From contig NZ_JAHBAY010000013.1 in the NCBI RefSeq assembly GCF_018499875.1, positions 124,001 to 188,000 on the forward strand: DNA of 64,000 nucleotides. The letters run 5' to 3'. The number at the start of each line of letters is the position of its first letter. Within the stretch, counting starts at the first letter, position 1. The DNA comes from Kineosporia corallincola (GTDB lineage Bacteria > Actinomycetota > Actinomycetes > Actinomycetales > Kineosporiaceae). The translations under genes were made by a program, and so were the position numbers. Positions 16,319-26,524 of this stretch are shown in pieces. Under the pieces are notes generated by a model. That model saw only the letters and a program-made list of their open reading frames with translations. It was not told the DNA's origin and did no database searches.

Positions 16319-17557
16319 GTGATCCGATCGCGCCCGCACGCAACGTCGACGTGGCCCAGAGTCCTGCGCTGGCCGGTTGCCCTGATCGTTGCCGGCAGCG
16401 CCCTGTTCGCGGTGCCGACGGCGGCCAGCGGTCAGGCCGGCATCGGCGGTCAGGCCGGCGCCAGTGGCCAGACCGCGGCCAGGCCCCCGGCCGGTGATCC
16501 GGTGGTGGTCAGCCTGGGCGACAGCTACATCTCCGGCACCGGCGGGCGCTGGGCGGGCAACTCCGACGACTTCCTGTTCGACCGCGGCGGCACCGACCGT
16601 GCCTGGTCCCGGGTCGAGGGTGAGTTGCTCGGCGGTTCCGACCGCTCCGAGATCTATGGCCGTACTGCGAAAACCGGCTGCTACCGGTCCGACTCGTCGG
16701 CGATCAACAGCGCCGTCGGCACGTCCGGCCTCGGCCTCGGCCGGCCGGTCAACCTGGCCTGTTCCGGCGCGCACGCGGCCAACGTGCTGCGGGCGAGCGA
16801 GGGCGGGGTCGGGCTGCACGGCGAGAAGCCGCAGAACGACCAGCTGGCCGCGCTGGCCCGCACCAGCCGGGTGAAGCTCGTGGTGCTCTCCATCGGGGGC
16901 AACGACCTGAGCTTCCCCGATCTGGTGTTCCGCTGCATCCGTGCCTACACGCTGCGCGACGACCCGTGCCGGGCCGAGCAGCAGAAGCGCCTGGACGTCG
17001 CCCTGCCCGCGATGGGCGCGGCCGTCGGCGCGGTGCTCGACGACGTGCGGGCCACGCTGGCCGGCGCGGGTTACGCCGACGGTGACTACCAGCTCATCCT
17101 CCAGTCCTACCCGAGTCCGCTGCCCACCGCGAAAGAAGACAAGTACGAGGGATACTCGCGCATCTTCAAGTGGACCGGCGGGCGCTGCCCGTTCACCGAC
17201 CCGGACATGACCTGGACCGCGAACACCGTCACCCCGACGATCGCCGGCACCCTGGCCCGCACGGCGTCCCGGCACGGCGCCCAGTTCCTCGACCTGGGCA
17301 ATGCTTTCGACGGTCACGAGCTGTGCGCCGACGGCACCACCCACCCGAAGGGTGACCCGAACTCGACCGACGTGGAATGGGTGCGCTTCGTCGACTACAC
17401 CGGTCAGGGCGACTACGCCGAGTCGCTGCACCCGAACTTCTACGGGCAGCAGGCGATCGGCATCTGCATCGCCAGAGCGGCGGCGCTGCACCGGGATGCC
17501 ACCTGCACCGGCACCCCGGAGCAAGGGCTCAGGGGAGTGCGGGTCACAGCTCGGTAG
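16319..17557 (+). CDS. Secreted SGNH/GDSL-family lipase or esterase
   Basis: A 412-residue exported hydrolase. The N-terminus has an Arg-rich start, a hydrophobic helix (WPVALIVAGSALFAVPTAASG) and a likely signal-peptidase site, then a Gly/Gln/Ala linker. Catalytic block I is VVSLGDSYISGTGG with Ser69; GGNDLSFPD gives the oxyanion Asn; LHPNFYGQQAIG provides His371. Even Cys residues suggest disulfides outside the cell. The GTG at 16319 has GGGAGG seven bases upstream. It overlaps the convergent metallo-beta-lactamase gene by 14 bases. The substrate is probably a lipid or ester polymer. Confidence 0.9.
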   Translation: MIRSRPHATSTWPRVLRWPVALIVAGSALFAVPTAASGQAGIGGQAGASGQTAARPPAGDPVVVSLGDSYISGTGGRWAGNSDDFLFDRGGTDRAWSRVEGELLGGSDRSEIYGRTAKTGCYRSDSSAINSAVGTSGLGLGRPVNLACSGAHAANVLRASEGGVGLHGEKPQNDQLAALARTSRVKLVVLSIGGNDLSFPDLVFRCIRAYTLRDDPCRAEQQKRLDVALPAMGAAVGAVLDDVRATLAGAGYADGDYQLILQSYPSPLPTAKEDKYEGYSRIFKWTGGRCPFTDPDMTWTANTVTPTIAGTLARTASRHGAQFLDLGNAFDGHELCADGTTHPKGDPNSTDVEWVRFVDYTGQGDYAESLHPNFYGQQAIGICIARAAALHRDATCTGTPEQGLRGVRVTAR

Positions 17558-18194
17558 GCCCGGCGTCGGCCAGGTCCACCATCTGCGCGCCCTCGGGCAG
17601 CAGGCCGGAGAGGTTGCGCAGATACACGGCCCGGCCGGTGGGCTGGAGCAGCCCGTCGTGGATCGGGAACAGCCGGCCCGGCGCGATCGCGCGCACGAAG
17701 TTGGCCGTCTCGCTGAACTTGGCCCACGGGGCGTTGAGCGGCACGGCGAGCAGGTCGATGCCGGCCGGCAGGGCTCCGTAGGAGTCGCCCGGGTGGAAGA
17801 ACGACAGGTCGCCCGGCGTCTCGATGCGCAGTCCGACGTTGCCGATCAGTGGGATGTCGGCGTGGATCTCCGCGTGCACGCCGCCCACGGCCGTGAGCCT
17901 GGCGTCGGCCAGCGGCACCGGTTCCTCCAGCGTCAGCTCGTGCACGTCCACTCCGACCTTGCGCAGCAGCGCCGCGGTCTGCGGCTCGGCCAGCACCCTG
18001 GCCTGCGGGTTGCCGGCCAGCAGCGCGGGCAGCCGCTCGGTGTCGAGATGGTCCATGTGCTGGTGCGTGATCGCGATCGCGTCCAGCCCGGTGAGGTCCT
18101 CGAATCCTTCGGCGAAGGCGCCCGGGTCGGTCAGGATGCGCGCCCCGCCGGTCTCGACCAGCAAACAGGAATGCCCGATATGAGTGATCCGCAC
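17544..18194 (-). CDS. Metallo-beta-lactamase-fold hydrolase (UlaG-like)
   Basis: A 216-residue protein starting VRITHIGHSCLLVETGGARILTDPG, typical of UlaG/YjiA-like MBL proteins. Zinc motif THQHMDHLD, then GGVHAEIHADIP, FHPGDSYGALP and PIHDGLL supply metal ligands. The family includes lactonases and other hydrolases; no substrate can be assigned. The GTG at 18194 is preceded by GGAGG. A much longer upstream reading frame is only the antisense of the deaminase gene. Divergent from the deaminase with 135 bases between. Confidence 0.88.
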   Translation of the reverse strand: MRITHIGHSCLLVETGGARILTDPGAFAEGFEDLTGLDAIAITHQHMDHLDTERLPALLAGNPQARVLAEPQTAALLRKVGVDVHELTLEEPVPLADARLTAVGGVHAEIHADIPLIGNVGLRIETPGDLSFFHPGDSYGALPAGIDLLAVPLNAPWAKFSETANFVRAIAPGRLFPIHDGLLQPTGRAVYLRNLSGLLPEGAQMVDLADAGPTEL

Positions 18195-18329
18195 ATCCTC
18201 CAGCCTGGCACGAGGCGCCCGGCGATGCACGAGCACGCGATGCGGCGAGTCCGGACATCGTTGTCCACGCGCAACCTGGGTCCCGCCGCCCGACACCTGT
18301 GTGCAACAGCCGGTGGGTAGCCTCCCCGG

Positions 18330-19634
18330 GTGGTGGAGACAGCGGGACGACTGGTCGTGCGGGGTGCCCGGTGGCCGGGTGACATCGCGATCAGCGACGG
18401 GTGGATCACGCAGGTCGGCGACGTGGCGCCGGAGCCGGGCGACCGGGTGCTGCGGGTGGACGGCGACATCGTCACCGCCGGGCTGGTCAACACCCACCAC
18501 CACCTGTACCAGTGGGCGACCCGTGGCCGGGCCGTGGACTCCACCCTGTTCGGCTGGCTGACCGAGCTCTACCCGGTGTGGGCCCGGCTCGACCCGGACG
18601 ACGTGCACGCCGCCGCCCTGGTCGGGCTGACCGAGCTGGCGCTGTCCGGCTGCACCACCGCCGCCGACCACCACTACCTGGTGCCCCGGGGCGACGACAG
18701 CGTGTTCGACCGGATCGCCGCGGCGGCCGGGCAGGTGGGCATCCGCCTGCACCTGGCCCGTGGCTCGATGGACCTGGGTGAGTCGGCCGGCGGCCTGCCG
18801 CCCGACGACGTGGTCGAAGACACCGACGCGATCCTGGCCAGCACCGAGGCCGTGCACGCCCGGCTGCACGACGGCGAGCGGGTCAGCGTGACCGTCGCGC
18901 CCTGCTCGCCGTTCTCGGTCACGCCCCGGCTGATGACCGAGTCGGCGCTCCTGGCCAGGCGTCTGGGCCTGCGGCTGCACACCCACCTGGCCGAGACCCT
19001 CGACGAGGAACGTGCCGTGGCGGAACGGTTCGGCATGCGTCCGCTCGAACTGATGGACGCGTGGGGCTGGCTCGGCGACGACGTCTGGTTCGCGCACGGC
19101 ATCCATTTCGACGACGCCGAGGTAGCCCGCCTGGGGACGACGAGAACCGGCGTGGCGCACTGCCCTTCGAGCAACGCCCGGCTGGCCGCGGGCATCTGCC
19201 GGGTGAGCGACCTGCTGGCGGCCGGCGCACCGGTCGGCCTGGGGGTGGACGGCGTGGCGAGCAACGAGGACGGCGGCCTGATGACGGAGATGCGCCAGGC
19301 CCTGTTCACCGGCCGGCTGCGCTCCGGCGACCCGGCTGACCTGACCGTGCGTCAGGCCCTTCACCTGGCCACGGCCGGCGGGGCGCAGTGCCTGGGACGC
19401 GAGGACGTGGGTGCCCTGGAGCCGGGGATGCGCGCGGACCTCGCGGTCTGGCCGGGTGACGACGTGCAGGACATTCCCGACCCGGTCGCGGCCCTCGTGC
19501 TGGGGCCGCGAAAACCGGTGCGGCACCTACTGGTCGGCGGGGAGCCGGTGGTGCGTGACGGCGTCCCGGTGCACGTCGACCTGGCCGTCGCCCGCGAGCA
19601 CCTGGCCCGGGTGTCGCGGCGTCTGAGCGCCTGA
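18330..19634 (+). CDS. Amidohydrolase, probable 8-oxoguanine deaminase
   Basis: A 434-residue TIM-barrel amidohydrolase of the cytosine deaminase/TrzN group. Metal ligands are seen in GLVNTHHHLYQ, LHTHLAETL and FAHGIHFDD, and the catalytic Asp in GVDGVASNEDG. The NTHHH box and the following CTTAADHHYLVPRG match the 8-oxoguanine deaminase family (converting 8-oxoguanine to urate) better than plain guanine deaminase, but related s-triazine hydrolases cannot be ruled out. It is followed after 58 bases by a second, unrelated purine-type deaminase, suggesting a shared salvage role. Confidence 0.82.
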   Translation: MVETAGRLVVRGARWPGDIAISDGWITQVGDVAPEPGDRVLRVDGDIVTAGLVNTHHHLYQWATRGRAVDSTLFGWLTELYPVWARLDPDDVHAAALVGLTELALSGCTTAADHHYLVPRGDDSVFDRIAAAAGQVGIRLHLARGSMDLGESAGGLPPDDVVEDTDAILASTEAVHARLHDGERVSVTVAPCSPFSVTPRLMTESALLARRLGLRLHTHLAETLDEERAVAERFGMRPLELMDAWGWLGDDVWFAHGIHFDDAEVARLGTTRTGVAHCPSSNARLAAGICRVSDLLAAGAPVGLGVDGVASNEDGGLMTEMRQALFTGRLRSGDPADLTVRQALHLATAGGAQCLGREDVGALEPGMRADLAVWPGDDVQDIPDPVAALVLGPRKPVRHLLVGGEPVVRDGVPVHVDLAVAREHLARVSRRLSA

Positions 19635-19692
19635 GAACGCGGCAGGATCAATGCAACCCGTCAGCAGCAGCAAGAGCAGGAGTGAGCGACAG

Positions 19693-20163
19693 ATGGCCGG
19701 CGAACGTGAATGGCTCGACCAGGCGGTGGCCCTGGCGGCGCAGAACGTCTCGGACGGCGGTGGGCCGTTCGGGGCTCTCGTCGTCCACAAAAACGAACTG
19801 GTGGCGACCGGCACGAATCAGGTGACCCCGACGCTCGACCCGACGGCGCACGCCGAGGTGGTGGCGATCCGGGCGGCCTGCCGCGAGCTGGGCACCTTCA
19901 AGCTCGACGGATGCCTGCTGGTGAGTTCGTGCGAGCCCTGCCCGATGTGCTTCGCCTCGGCGATGTGGGCGCGGGTGGACCGGATCGTCTACGCCGCCGA
20001 CCGGAACGACGCGGCCGACGCGGGGTTCGACGACCGGGCGTTCTACGAGGTGTTCCAGAACGAGCCGGCGCAGTGGCCGCTGACGCTGGAACAGGTGCCG
20101 GTGAAGCAGGCCACGCTGCCGTTCGAGCAGTGGAACGGGAAAGCGGACCGAACGGACTACTGA
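19693..20163 (+). CDS. Nucleoside/guanine deaminase (CDA fold, GuaD-like)
   Basis: A 156-residue zinc deaminase of the cytidine-deaminase fold. HAEVVAIRAAC carries the zinc His and proton-shuttle Glu; SSCEPCPMCFASAMWARVDRIVYAA carries the two zinc Cys. FDDRAFYEVF resembles the C-terminal part of Bacillus guanine deaminase. It probably converts guanine to xanthine. The ATG at 19693 has AGGAG upstream and gives the normal length; an earlier start would add a Ser/Arg stretch. Close behind the amidohydrolase and 105 bases before purS. Confidence 0.85.
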   Translation: MAGEREWLDQAVALAAQNVSDGGGPFGALVVHKNELVATGTNQVTPTLDPTAHAEVVAIRAACRELGTFKLDGCLLVSSCEPCPMCFASAMWARVDRIVYAADRNDAADAGFDDRAFYEVFQNEPAQWPLTLEQVPVKQATLPFEQWNGKADRTDY

Positions 20164-20267
20164 TCCCGGCGAGCCCGGCCGGACGGGCGTGTGGTGCGGG
20201 GGGCCCATCCGGTTCGGGTAGCGTCTGACGTGCATCAGCCCACCTCTCCACCTAGGGAGCACACGTC

Positions 20268-20525
20268 ATGGGTCGCGTCGTCATCGACGTCATGCCGAAG
20301 CCCGAGATCCTCGATCCGCAGGGCAAGGCGGTCGTGGGGGCTCTCGCCCGCCTCGGTTTCGCCGAGTTCGCCGGTGCCCGCCAGGGCAAGCGGTTCGAGC
20401 TCGAGGTCGAGGGTGAGGTCGACCAGGCGGTTCTGGACCGCGCCCGGGAGGCGGCGCAGACGCTGCTGTCCAACCCGGTGATCGAAGACGTCGTCGCGGT
20501 CCGCGCGGCCTCGAACCAGGAGTGA
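20268..20525 (+). CDS. purS: FGAM synthase subunit PurS
   Basis: An 85-residue subunit of formylglycinamidine ribonucleotide synthase. It begins [21 protein letters not shown] and shows [10 protein letters not shown], both typical. It bridges PurQ and PurL in the four-step complex that turns FGAR, glutamine and ATP into FGAM. GGGAGCACACGTC precedes the ATG. Its stop overlaps the purQ start. Confidence 0.97.
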   Translation: MGRVVIDVMPKPEILDPQGKAVVGALARLGFAEFAGARQGKRFELEVEGEVDQAVLDRAREAAQTLLSNPVIEDVVAVRAASNQE

Positions 20526-21222
20526 CCGTGCGCATCGGCGTCGTCACCTTCCCCGGCAGTCTCGACGACCGCGACGCCCTGCGCGCGGTCCGCATCGCGG
20601 GCGGCACGCCGGTCCCGCTCTGGCACGGCGACGAAGACATCAAGAATGTCGACGCCGTGGTGCTCCCCGGCGGCTTCTCCTACGGCGACTACCTGCGCTG
20701 CGGCGCCATCGCCCGGTTCGCCCCGGTGATGCGCACCGTCACGAAGCTGGCCGGCCCGCCCACCCAGACCTCGCCCGGCCTGCCGGTGCTCGGCATCTGC
20801 AACGGCTTCCAGGTACTCACCGAGTCGCACCTGCTGCCGGGTGCCCTGGTGCGCAACGAGAAGCAGCAGTTCGTCTGCCGCGACCAGAAGCTCCGCATCG
20901 AGCGCACCAGCACGTCGTGGACCAACGGCTACGGCCGCAACGACGAGATCGTCATCCCGCTGAAGAACGGCGAGGGCGGTTTCATCGCCGACGAGGCCAC
21001 CCTCGACGCACTCGAGGGTGAGGGCCAGATCGTCGCCCGCTACCTCGACGGCAACCCGAACGGCTCGCGCCGCGACATCGCCGGCATCAGCAACGTCTCC
21101 GGCACCGTCGTCGGCCTGATGCCGCACCCGGAGCACGCCACCGAGGCGCTCTACGGCCCGGAGAACGGCGGCACCGACGGCTTGGCCTTCTTCACCAGCG
21201 CACTTCAGGGAGTGCTCTCCGC

Positions 21223-21226
<4 letters not shown>
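20522..21226 (+). CDS. purQ: FGAM synthase glutaminase subunit PurQ
   Basis: A 234-residue class I glutamine amidotransferase. It begins [20 protein letters not shown]; the nucleophile is Cys93 in LGICNGFQ, and the His/Glu pair lies in MPHPEHATE near the end. It supplies ammonia to PurL. A GTG at 20522 overlaps purS by 4 bases, and the stop overlaps purL by 4, so all three are translationally coupled. Confidence 0.97.
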
Positions 21227-23571
<2,345 letters not shown>

Positions 23572-23582
23572 TCCGGTCACCA

Positions 23583-23622
23583 CGAACCGGGCATGATCAC
23601 GTCGGTGATCATGCCCGGTTCG
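23583..23622 (+). terminator. Long perfect hairpin after purL
   Basis: An 18-bp perfect stem (CGAACCGGGCATGATCAC and complement) with a GTCG loop, 11 bases after the purL stop. It probably ends the purSQL unit. There is no T-tract. The next gene starts 28 bases later. Confidence 0.8.
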
Positions 23623-23650
23623 TCGTTCGGCAACCGCTAGCCTCGGGCGG

Positions 23651-24340
23651 ATGAGCGTCTGGGGCGTTGTTCTGGCCGGCGGTGGTGGCACCCGGTTCGG
23701 TGGGCTGAAGCAGTTCGCGGTGCTCGGGGGCCAGACCCTGCTGGAGCGGGTGGTCGACATCGCGGCGGCGAACTGCGACGGCGTGGTTGTCGTCCTCCCC
23801 GCCGGGCACGAGTGGCCTGGTCAGGGGGTGCGGGCGACCGGCGGCGCCACCCGCGCCGAGTCGGTGCGCAGCGGCCTGGCGGCGCTGCCCGACGACGCCG
23901 GGATCGTCTGCATCACCGACGCCGCCCATCCGCTCGCCACCGCCGTCCTCTACGAACGGGTCGTGCAGGCCGTGCGCGCCGGGGCCGATGCCGCGCTGCC
24001 CGGCCTCCCGCTCACCGATGCGGTCAAACAGCTTGAGGACGACGAGGAGCCCGCGCCGCCCACGGCCAAGATCGCGGCACCCGGCCCCGGGCCGCGGATC
24101 CTCGGGCTGGCCGGGGCCACCACGCCGGCCGGGGGACACGTCTCCGCGCAGATGCCGATGGCGTTCTCGGTGCCGGTGCTGCGCCGGGCGCACGAGGAGA
24201 TCGCCGACGCGGTGGAGGACTCCGCGATGGTCGCGGCCCTGGGTGGCCGGGTCGTGGTGGTGCCGGGGGAACCGACCAACGTGCACGTGACCACTCCGGC
24301 CGAACTGGCCGTGGCCCACGCCCTGCTACCCCTCCTCTAG
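23651..24340 (+). CDS. IspD-like cytidylyltransferase family protein
   Basis: A 229-residue protein with IspD (2-C-methyl-D-erythritol 4-phosphate cytidylyltransferase) architecture: LAGGGGTRFGGLKQF (nucleotide loop with the Arg and Lys of the active site), GGATRAESVRSGLAAL, ITDAAHPLA and EPTNVHVTTPAEL. Two positions differ from the usual enzyme: the DAAR motif reads DAAH (His93), and the Lys of the NIKVT motif is His212. In E. coli IspD these residues contact substrate or the transition state. The PQxF segment reads AQMPMAF. It may be a true but divergent IspD or a paralogue with another sugar-alcohol substrate. No ispF neighbour is present. Confidence 0.7.
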   Translation: MSVWGVVLAGGGGTRFGGLKQFAVLGGQTLLERVVDIAAANCDGVVVVLPAGHEWPGQGVRATGGATRAESVRSGLAALPDDAGIVCITDAAHPLATAVLYERVVQAVRAGADAALPGLPLTDAVKQLEDDEEPAPPTAKIAAPGPGPRILGLAGATTPAGGHVSAQMPMAFSVPVLRRAHEEIADAVEDSAMVAALGGRVVVVPGEPTNVHVTTPAELAVAHALLPLL

Positions 24341-24449
24341 CGCTCCCGTCAAGGGGTCGCGCCCTCTCGATATGCGCGCTTGATCCGTTCGTGCGACGTT
24401 GGTGGCCGGTCAACAGCGTCAGATCGCGTGAGAAGTGAGAGGTCGGAAC

Positions 24450-25337
24450 ATGGCCAGTACCACGCCGGCACACCACGGGACCTCGGGCGCGTCAGGCGGC
24501 GCCAGCGGGGCCAAGAACGAGGCCAAGGGCGGGGCCAAGAGTGCCAAGAACACCGCCGAAGGCCTTGCCAGCCAGGCCAACTCGCCCTGGCTGAAGCGTC
24601 TGGGCCAGGTCGGTGTCGCCGCCATCGGTGTCGTCTACCTGTTGCTGGCCTGGATCTCCCTCCAGGTCGCCTGGGGTGGTTCGGAAGAGAGCGCCGACAA
24701 CACCGGTGCTCTCCAGGAGGTCGCCGAGAAGCCTTTCGGTGAGGTGCTTCTCATCGTCATGGGTATCGGCCTCATCGGTTACGCGGTCTGGCAGCTGCTG
24801 CTGGCGGTCATCGGCCCGCCCAGCGACGACAGCACCTTCAAGCGCGTGAGTTCCGCCGCCAAGGGCGTTTTCGGCGCCTCGCTGGCCGTGCAGTCGCTGC
24901 GCATCGGTCTCGGCGGCGGCAGCAAGAGCTCCAGCAGCAAGACCGCCGACTGGACCAGCTCACTGATGGGCGCCCCGGCCGGCCGCGTGCTCGTGGTCAT
25001 CGTCGGCCTGGCCGTCATCGCCTGGTCCGGCTACCTGGTCTACAAGGGCGTGAAGAAGAAGTTCCTGGAGAAGCTGGAAGGCCATCCGGGCCGTGGCATC
25101 ACCCGTCTCGGCCAGGCCGGCTGGATCTCCCGGGGCGTGGCCTTCGGGGTGCTGGGCATCCTGTTCGTCGTGGCCGGTGTGCAGAGCCAGCCCGAGGAGG
25201 CCCGCGGTCTCGACGCCGCGCTGAAGACCCTGGCCGGGCAGCCCTTCGGCCAGTGGATCCTCACCCTCGTGGCGCTGGGCCTGGCCTGCTACGCCGCGTT
25301 CCAGCTGCTGACGGCCCGCATTCACAAGGAAGGCTGA
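24450..25337 (+). CDS. DUF1206 membrane protein
   Basis: A 295-residue membrane protein. After a Ser/Ala/Gly/Lys-rich cytoplasmic N-terminus of about 50 residues it shows three repeats of a two-helix unit, each opening like WLKRLGQVGVAAIGVVYLLLAW, SAAKGVFGASLAVQ or GWISRGVAFGVLGILFVVAG. This repeat pattern is DUF1206. The function is unknown. The ATG at 24450 has AGAGGTCGG upstream. A classic terminator follows the stop. Confidence 0.88.
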   Translation: MASTTPAHHGTSGASGGASGAKNEAKGGAKSAKNTAEGLASQANSPWLKRLGQVGVAAIGVVYLLLAWISLQVAWGGSEESADNTGALQEVAEKPFGEVLLIVMGIGLIGYAVWQLLLAVIGPPSDDSTFKRVSSAAKGVFGASLAVQSLRIGLGGGSKSSSSKTADWTSSLMGAPAGRVLVVIVGLAVIAWSGYLVYKGVKKKFLEKLEGHPGRGITRLGQAGWISRGVAFGVLGILFVVAGVQSQPEEARGLDAALKTLAGQPFGQWILTLVALGLACYAAFQLLTARIHKEG

Positions 25338-25348
25338 CTCCTTCCGTC

Positions 25349-25384
25349 AAAACTCCCCCGAGGCGTTTTCTTTGGGGGAGTTTT
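25349..25384 (+). terminator. Rho-independent terminator after DUF1206 gene
   Basis: An 11-bp stem, AAAACTCCCCC with its complement, a 14-base loop, and the 3' arm ending in TTTT. The A/T ends make it work on either strand. Confidence 0.9.
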
Positions 25385-25459
25385 GCATGTCCGCAAACAA
25401 GCATGTCTAACATGGCGATCACCGCAACGGGCGCGGTGGATTGCGAGGAATGCACGTCG

Positions 25460-26524
25460 ATGGTCGAGACTTATCCGTCGTACGTCCCTGACCTGGAGTC
25501 CGTGCGTCCGCCGCTACTCACCGTCAGCGGTCTGCGCAAGGCGTTCGGCACCCGGCACAGTCAGGTCACCGCTCTCGACGGGCTCGACCTGGCCGTGGCC
25601 GAGGGCGAGATCCTGACTCTGCTGGGCCCTGCCGGCTCCGGTAAGTCCGCGCTGCTGGCCGTGCTCGCCGGGGCGGAGCGGGCCGACTCCGGCCGGCTGC
25701 ACCTGGCCGGGGCGGAGCTGCCGAAGGGCGGTCATGCGATCGGGCGGGTGGTCACCGACTTCGCCCCCAAGACCACGGTGCGTGATGTCCTGGCCGGTGC
25801 GCTGAAGATTCGCGGGGTGGCCCGGCGCGACCTGGAGCACGAGCTCGGCGCGGTGCTCGACCGGGTGGTGCACCGCGGCGATCCCGACACCCGGGTGCTC
25901 GAACTTCCCACCCACACGCAGCTTCTCGTCGCCATCGCGGCCGAGGCGGTGGCCGGGGCCCGGGTGGTGCTGCTCGACGACCCGCTGGCCGCCATCGACG
26001 CCGTGCAGCGCGACCGCATGCACGACGAGATCCGTGCCGCACGAGACGAATTCGGGCTCACCCTGATCGTGGCCACCCGCACCCCGCAACTGGCCATGGG
26101 CCTCGGCGAGCGGGTGGCGGTCATGCTCGACGGCAAGGTCGTGCAGATCGGTGCCCCGCCCGAGGTGTACGAGCTGCCCGCCACCGAGCAGGTGGCCGCG
26201 CTCACCGGGCCGGTCAACCTGCTGCGCCCCGAGGCATCGGTGCAGTTGATGGCCCAGCCCGCCAGTTTCGGCCTGCGGCCGGAGAAGATCCGCATCGTGG
26301 GCGACGATCACCTGGTCGCCGCCGACGAGGTGCTCGCGGCCGGCACCGTCGTCCGCATCGACTACGGCGGTGCCACCTCGCGTCTGGTCGTGCGACTCGA
26401 CGCCGCTGGTGCCACCGTTCAGGTGCTACGGCTGAACAGTGCTGTGGAGGAAGAGTTTCCGGTGATCGCCGGGCAACGGGTCACCGTGGTGTGGCCGCGC
26501 CGTCACGCCGTCAGGTTCTTCTGA
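25460..26524 (+). CDS. Degenerate ABC ATPase, PotA/MalK-like with TOBE domain
   Basis: A 354-residue importer-type ABC ATPase by overall alignment, with no permease or binding protein nearby. Walker A is intact (LLGPAGSGKSALL, Lys62). The Q-loop glutamine is missing (VVTDFAPKTTV). The LSGGQ signature is replaced by LPTHTQLLVAIA, the catalytic Glu after Walker B is Asp (LLDDPLAAID, Asp174), and the switch His is Arg207 in ATRTPQLAMGLG, where active proteins read THDQxEAM. The C-terminal TOBE-like part is present (FGLRPEKIRIV). It may bind ATP but is unlikely to hydrolyse it normally. The start is uncertain: ATGs at 25403 and 25412 would add an N-terminal CxxC (CEEC). The frame is undamaged, so it is maintained rather than a pseudogene. 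The last 22 bases overlap the convergent LacI gene. Confidence 0.75.
   Translation: MVETYPSYVPDLESVRPPLLTVSGLRKAFGTRHSQVTALDGLDLAVAEGEILTLLGPAGSGKSALLAVLAGAERADSGRLHLAGAELPKGGHAIGRVVTDFAPKTTVRDVLAGALKIRGVARRDLEHELGAVLDRVVHRGDPDTRVLELPTHTQLLVAIAAEAVAGARVVLLDDPLAAIDAVQRDRMHDEIRAARDEFGLTLIVATRTPQLAMGLGERVAVMLDGKVVQIGAPPEVYELPATEQVAALTGPVNLLRPEASVQLMAQPASFGLRPEKIRIVGDDHLVAADEVLAAGTVVRIDYGGATSRLVVRLDAAGATVQVLRLNSAVEEEFPVIAGQRVTVVWPRRHAVRFF

Noticed and set aside
25253-25459. Longer N-terminus for the degenerate ABC ATPase starting at 25253
   Set aside because: It would overlap the DUF1206 gene and run through its terminator; a start at 25403-25460 is far more likely.
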